From: an uncultured Oscillospiraceae bacterium
GTDB lineage: Bacteria > Bacillota > Clostridia > Oscillospirales > Oscillospiraceae
Assembly (NCBI GenBank): GCA_947625845.1
Contig: CANQQB010000021.1
Location: 1 to 32,338, forward strand
Reading direction: 5' to 3'
Length of the DNA stretch: 32,338 nt
Under the pieces are notes generated by a model. It made no database searches and was not told the origin of the DNA. It saw nothing but the letters and a program-made list of their open reading frames with translations. Made by a program: the position numbers and the translations under genes. Each line of letters begins with the position of its first letter. Within the stretch, counting starts at the first letter, position 1. Below are positions 30,714-32,338 of this stretch, piece by piece.

Positions 30714-30742
30714 TATTCGCACCAAAAGGCACAATCGTTTCA
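30714..30742 (-). promoter_or_regulatory. Candidate ECF-type autoregulated promoter
   Basis: On the minus strand TGAAAC (30737-30742) and CGAATA (30714-30719) are 17 bp apart, resembling ECF promoters such as those of B. subtilis sigma-W and sigma-M (TGAAAC, then CGT). No good sigma-A promoter is seen here. It begins at the U-run of the gpsA terminator and would give a leader of about 9 nt. Confidence 0.6.
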
Positions 30743-30772
30743 AAAAAAGCGGCACGCTGTCCGCGTACCGCT
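30742..30772 (-). terminator. Terminator of gpsA
   Basis: On the minus strand AGCGGTACGC and GCGTGCCGCT form a 10-bp stem with one G-T pair and loop GGACA, followed by seven T. It lies 17 bp after the gpsA stop and separates gpsA from the sigma unit. Confidence 0.9.
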
Positions 30773-30788
30773 TATCGGTCAATACATA

Positions 30789-31796
30789 TTATATTTTGTC
30801 CCAGTTATAATCGAACTCGCTGCGCCGGTCACGCTGCATCAGACGGCGTCCGGCTTCCTCCGGCTCCTGGTCCTCGTAGAGAAGGCCGTACACGCTCCGG
30901 CATATGGGCAGCTCCACGGCCAGCTTCTCCCCCAGCTCCTTCACGCTGGCGGCGGCGTAATAGCCCTCGACGACCGCGCCAACTTCCCGCAGGGCCAGCG
31001 CCACCGGCGCGCCACGGCCGATCAGCAGTCCCGCCTGGCGGTTGCGGGAGTGGGGCGACAGGCACGTGACGATCAGGTCTCCCATGCCGGCCAGACCTGA
31101 ACAGGTGCTCCGCCGGCCACCGGCGGCCTGACACAGGCACGCGATCTCCGCCATGGCACGGGTCATGAACAGCGCCTTGGCGTTGTCCCCCAGGCCTAGC
31201 CCGTCTATCACGCCGCATCCCAGGGCGATCACGTTCTTCACCGCGCCGCAAAGCTCCACGCCTACCACGTCCTGGTTGACGTAGACCCGGAACATGTCGT
31301 TCATAAACGCCGCCTGCACCTGCTCCGCCACGGACCGGTCCGCATGCGCGGCCACACAGCCGGTGGCCATCCGGCGGGAGACTTCCTCCGCGTGGGACGG
31401 GCCGGATAAAGCCGCTACGGGGCAGTCCTTCCCCACCTCCTGGCGGATGATCTGGCTCATGCGCAGGTTCGTCCCCTGCTCGATGCCCTTGGCCGCCGAG
31501 ACGAGCACCGTACCTGGCTTGATATAGGGCGCGGCGGTTTTTGCAGTGCGGCGCAGGATGTTGGACGGCGAGGCAAACAGCACCAGGTCCGCGTCCCCTG
31601 CTCCCGCCGGGTCGGCGGTGACGGCCAGCTCCTTGGGAAGCTTTGCCCCCGCCAGGGCTGGGTTTTTCCGTGTTCGGACCATAGCCGCCGCCTTTTCCGG
31701 GTCGTGGGTCCAGAGCGTGACGGCGTGGCCGTTGTCGCAAAGGAGCATGGCCAGGGCCGTGCCCCACGCGCCGCTGCCATAGACAAAAATATTCAT
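30789..31796 (-). CDS. gpsA: Glycerol-3-phosphate dehydrogenase [NAD(P)+]
   Basis: The 335-residue enzyme reduces dihydroxyacetone phosphate to sn-glycerol-3-phosphate for phospholipid synthesis. The Rossmann motif YGSGAWGTALAMLL (6-19) binds NAD(P)H. FASPSNILR, VSAAKGIEQGT, AALSGPSHAEEV, VELCGAVKNVIALGCGVIDG (with the catalytic Lys), GLAGMGDLIVTC and SRNRQAG are standard GpsA blocks. ATG 31796 follows GGGAG. It lies 4 bp after the ArsC/Spx-like gene and is closed by a terminator. Confidence 0.96.
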   Translation of the reverse strand: MNIFVYGSGAWGTALAMLLCDNGHAVTLWTHDPEKAAAMVRTRKNPALAGAKLPKELAVTADPAGAGDADLVLFASPSNILRRTAKTAAPYIKPGTVLVSAAKGIEQGTNLRMSQIIRQEVGKDCPVAALSGPSHAEEVSRRMATGCVAAHADRSVAEQVQAAFMNDMFRVYVNQDVVGVELCGAVKNVIALGCGVIDGLGLGDNAKALFMTRAMAEIACLCQAAGGRRSTCSGLAGMGDLIVTCLSPHSRNRQAGLLIGRGAPVALALREVGAVVEGYYAAASVKELGEKLAVELPICRSVYGLLYEDQEPEEAGRRLMQRDRRSEFDYNWDKI

Positions 31797-31800
31797 CCTA

Positions 31801-32118
31801 TCACTCCCAATTCTTCCAAACATCCGGGCAGTAGCCCACGGTGGCCTGCTTGCCGTTTCGCACGATGGGGGTCTTCAACAGCTCCGGGCAGTCCAGGAGC
31901 TTTTCCAGCTTGTCCTCGTCGTAGGCCAAATATGCGACCTCCGGCGCGTCGCTCAGGGCGGCCAGTCCCACGGCGTTTTTTACGCTGGTCAGCTCCCCCC
32001 GGCTCATGCCGTATCGCTGTATGTCCACGTACTGGAATTTGATGCGCCGCTCCTTGAAATACCGCTGAGCCTTTTTCGTGTCAAAGCACTTGTTCTTGCC
32101 GAATATCTGGATATTCAC
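31801..32118 (-). CDS. ArsC/Spx-like thioredoxin-fold protein
   Basis: The 105-residue protein opens VNIQIFGKNKCFDTKKAQRY and has FKERRIKFQYVDIQRYGMSR, LLKTPIVRNGKQATVGYCPD and VWKNWE, the pattern of the ArsC/Spx/YffB family. Only one Cys lies in the active site loop (KNKCFDT), not CxxC as in redox-sensing Spx. The Arg of true arsenate reductases is placed in PIVRNG here. Function as glutathione- or thioredoxin-linked reductase or as regulator cannot be decided. GTG 32118 is chosen because GGAGG lies 8 bp before it. It leads an operon with gpsA. Confidence 0.85.
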   Translation of the reverse strand: MNIQIFGKNKCFDTKKAQRYFKERRIKFQYVDIQRYGMSRGELTSVKNAVGLAALSDAPEVAYLAYDEDKLEKLLDCPELLKTPIVRNGKQATVGYCPDVWKNWE

Positions 32119-32127
32119 CTGGCATAC

Positions 32128-32219
32128 CTCCGCATAAGCCCGCATAGGCCGGAATCACTGACTTTTTTATCGACTACCTTTAAATATAACCATGCATAAC
32201 TCCGCATATGTCTGCATGC
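32128..32219. repeat. Two imperfect 20-bp direct repeats (CTCCGCATA type)
   Basis: CTCCGCATAAGCCCGCATAG (32128-32147) and CTCCGCATATGTCTGCATGC (32200-32219) agree at 15 of 20 positions and enclose a 52-bp AT-rich stretch. The first copy overlaps the ribosome site of the ArsC/Spx-like gene. A minus-strand frame across here (32115-32336) is open but is not taken as a gene. Confidence 0.5.
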
Positions 32220-32220
32220 T

Positions 32221-32260
32221 TTGGTCGTAACTTGGTCGTAACTTGGTCGTAACTTGGTCA
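32221..32260. repeat. Tandem 11-bp repeat, 3.6 copies
   Basis: TTGGTCGTAAC starts at 32221, 32232 and 32243 and is followed by a partial fourth copy (32254-32260). The 11-bp period is about one DNA helical turn. Nothing else was recognised between here and the window end. Confidence 0.85.
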
Positions 32261-32338
32261 TTTGCATGATCGACGGAAATGATATTGTGTTCAAAATCCA
32301 CATCGCACCACCGAAGGCCAGTAATCTCCCCGGCACGC

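Noticed and set aside
30699-30782. TTG start for the ECF sigma factor
   Set aside because: It would lie upstream of the gpsA terminator and the candidate promoter and adds a 28-residue tail unlike ECF proteins.
32221-32260. CRISPR array at the right edge
   Set aside because: The 11-bp units are contiguous without spacers and no cas gene is present.
32115-32336. 73-residue frame on the minus strand at the right edge
   Set aside because: It runs across tandem repeats and over the ArsC/Spx-like ribosome site, and shows no domain; it might be the end of a gene outside the window, but this cannot be supported.

Overview
The window looks like chromosomal DNA from a GC-rich, anaerobic, spore-forming member of the Clostridia, most plausibly an Oscillospiraceae-type gut bacterium. 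This is inferred from class III (oxygen-sensitive) ribonucleotide reductase, two CotF-like spore coat genes, T-box and glycine riboswitch control, strong AGGAGG ribosome sites, GTG/TTG starts in a GC-rich background, and palindromic intergenic repeats of a kind common in these genomes. No phage, insertion sequence, CRISPR array or replication origin was seen.

Layout. 1-286: end of a tRNA cluster (Met, Val, Glu). 287-540: palindromic repeats. 547-1580: a strong promoter driving type 1 isopentenyl-diphosphate isomerase (idi), followed by a double-glycine leader peptide gene interrupted at a run of seven G, then a terminator. Near-identical 32-bp direct repeats bracket this unit. 1811-3349: a secreted Cthe_2159-type protein with a repetitive Pro/acidic tail. 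3406-4890: a LysR regulator divergent from two small coat-protein genes. 4950-8729 (minus): an orphan OmpR/PhoB-type response regulator and a metNIQ methionine importer behind a T-box. 8843-12164 (minus): a PutP-type Na+/proline symporter and an AGCS Na+/amino-acid symporter under a glycine riboswitch. 12217-17076 (minus): a BmrCD-like heterodimeric ABC exporter followed by a glycosyltransferase with a repeat domain. 17124-19859 (minus): DegV, a CDF metal exporter and TspO. 20064-21440 (plus): a CPA2 antiporter. 21511-25187 (minus): acyl-ACP thioesterase and nrdDG, the latter behind a clear double NrdR operator. 25404-26237: an AraC regulator. 26294-26935: a pseudouridine synthase. 27080-27307: secG. 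27369-30742 (minus): a four-gene unit of ECF sigma factor, polytopic membrane protein, ABC ATPase and ABC permease. 30789-32118 (minus): gpsA preceded by an ArsC/Spx-like gene. 32119-32338: a repeat-rich edge.

Most genes are housekeeping or transport genes with readable regulation: methionine uptake by tRNA charging (T-box), glycine/alanine transport by a glycine aptamer, dNTP synthesis by NrdR, and the sigma/ABC unit probably by its own sigma factor. The least ordinary items are the peptide gene whose frame breaks exactly at a G-GGG-GGG slippery heptamer before a stop, the repeats flanking the idi/peptide unit, a MetQ without a lipobox but with an acidic tail, the ECF sigma/membrane protein/ABC unit with a candidate autoregulated promoter, and a terminator placed just before the thioesterase ribosome site.
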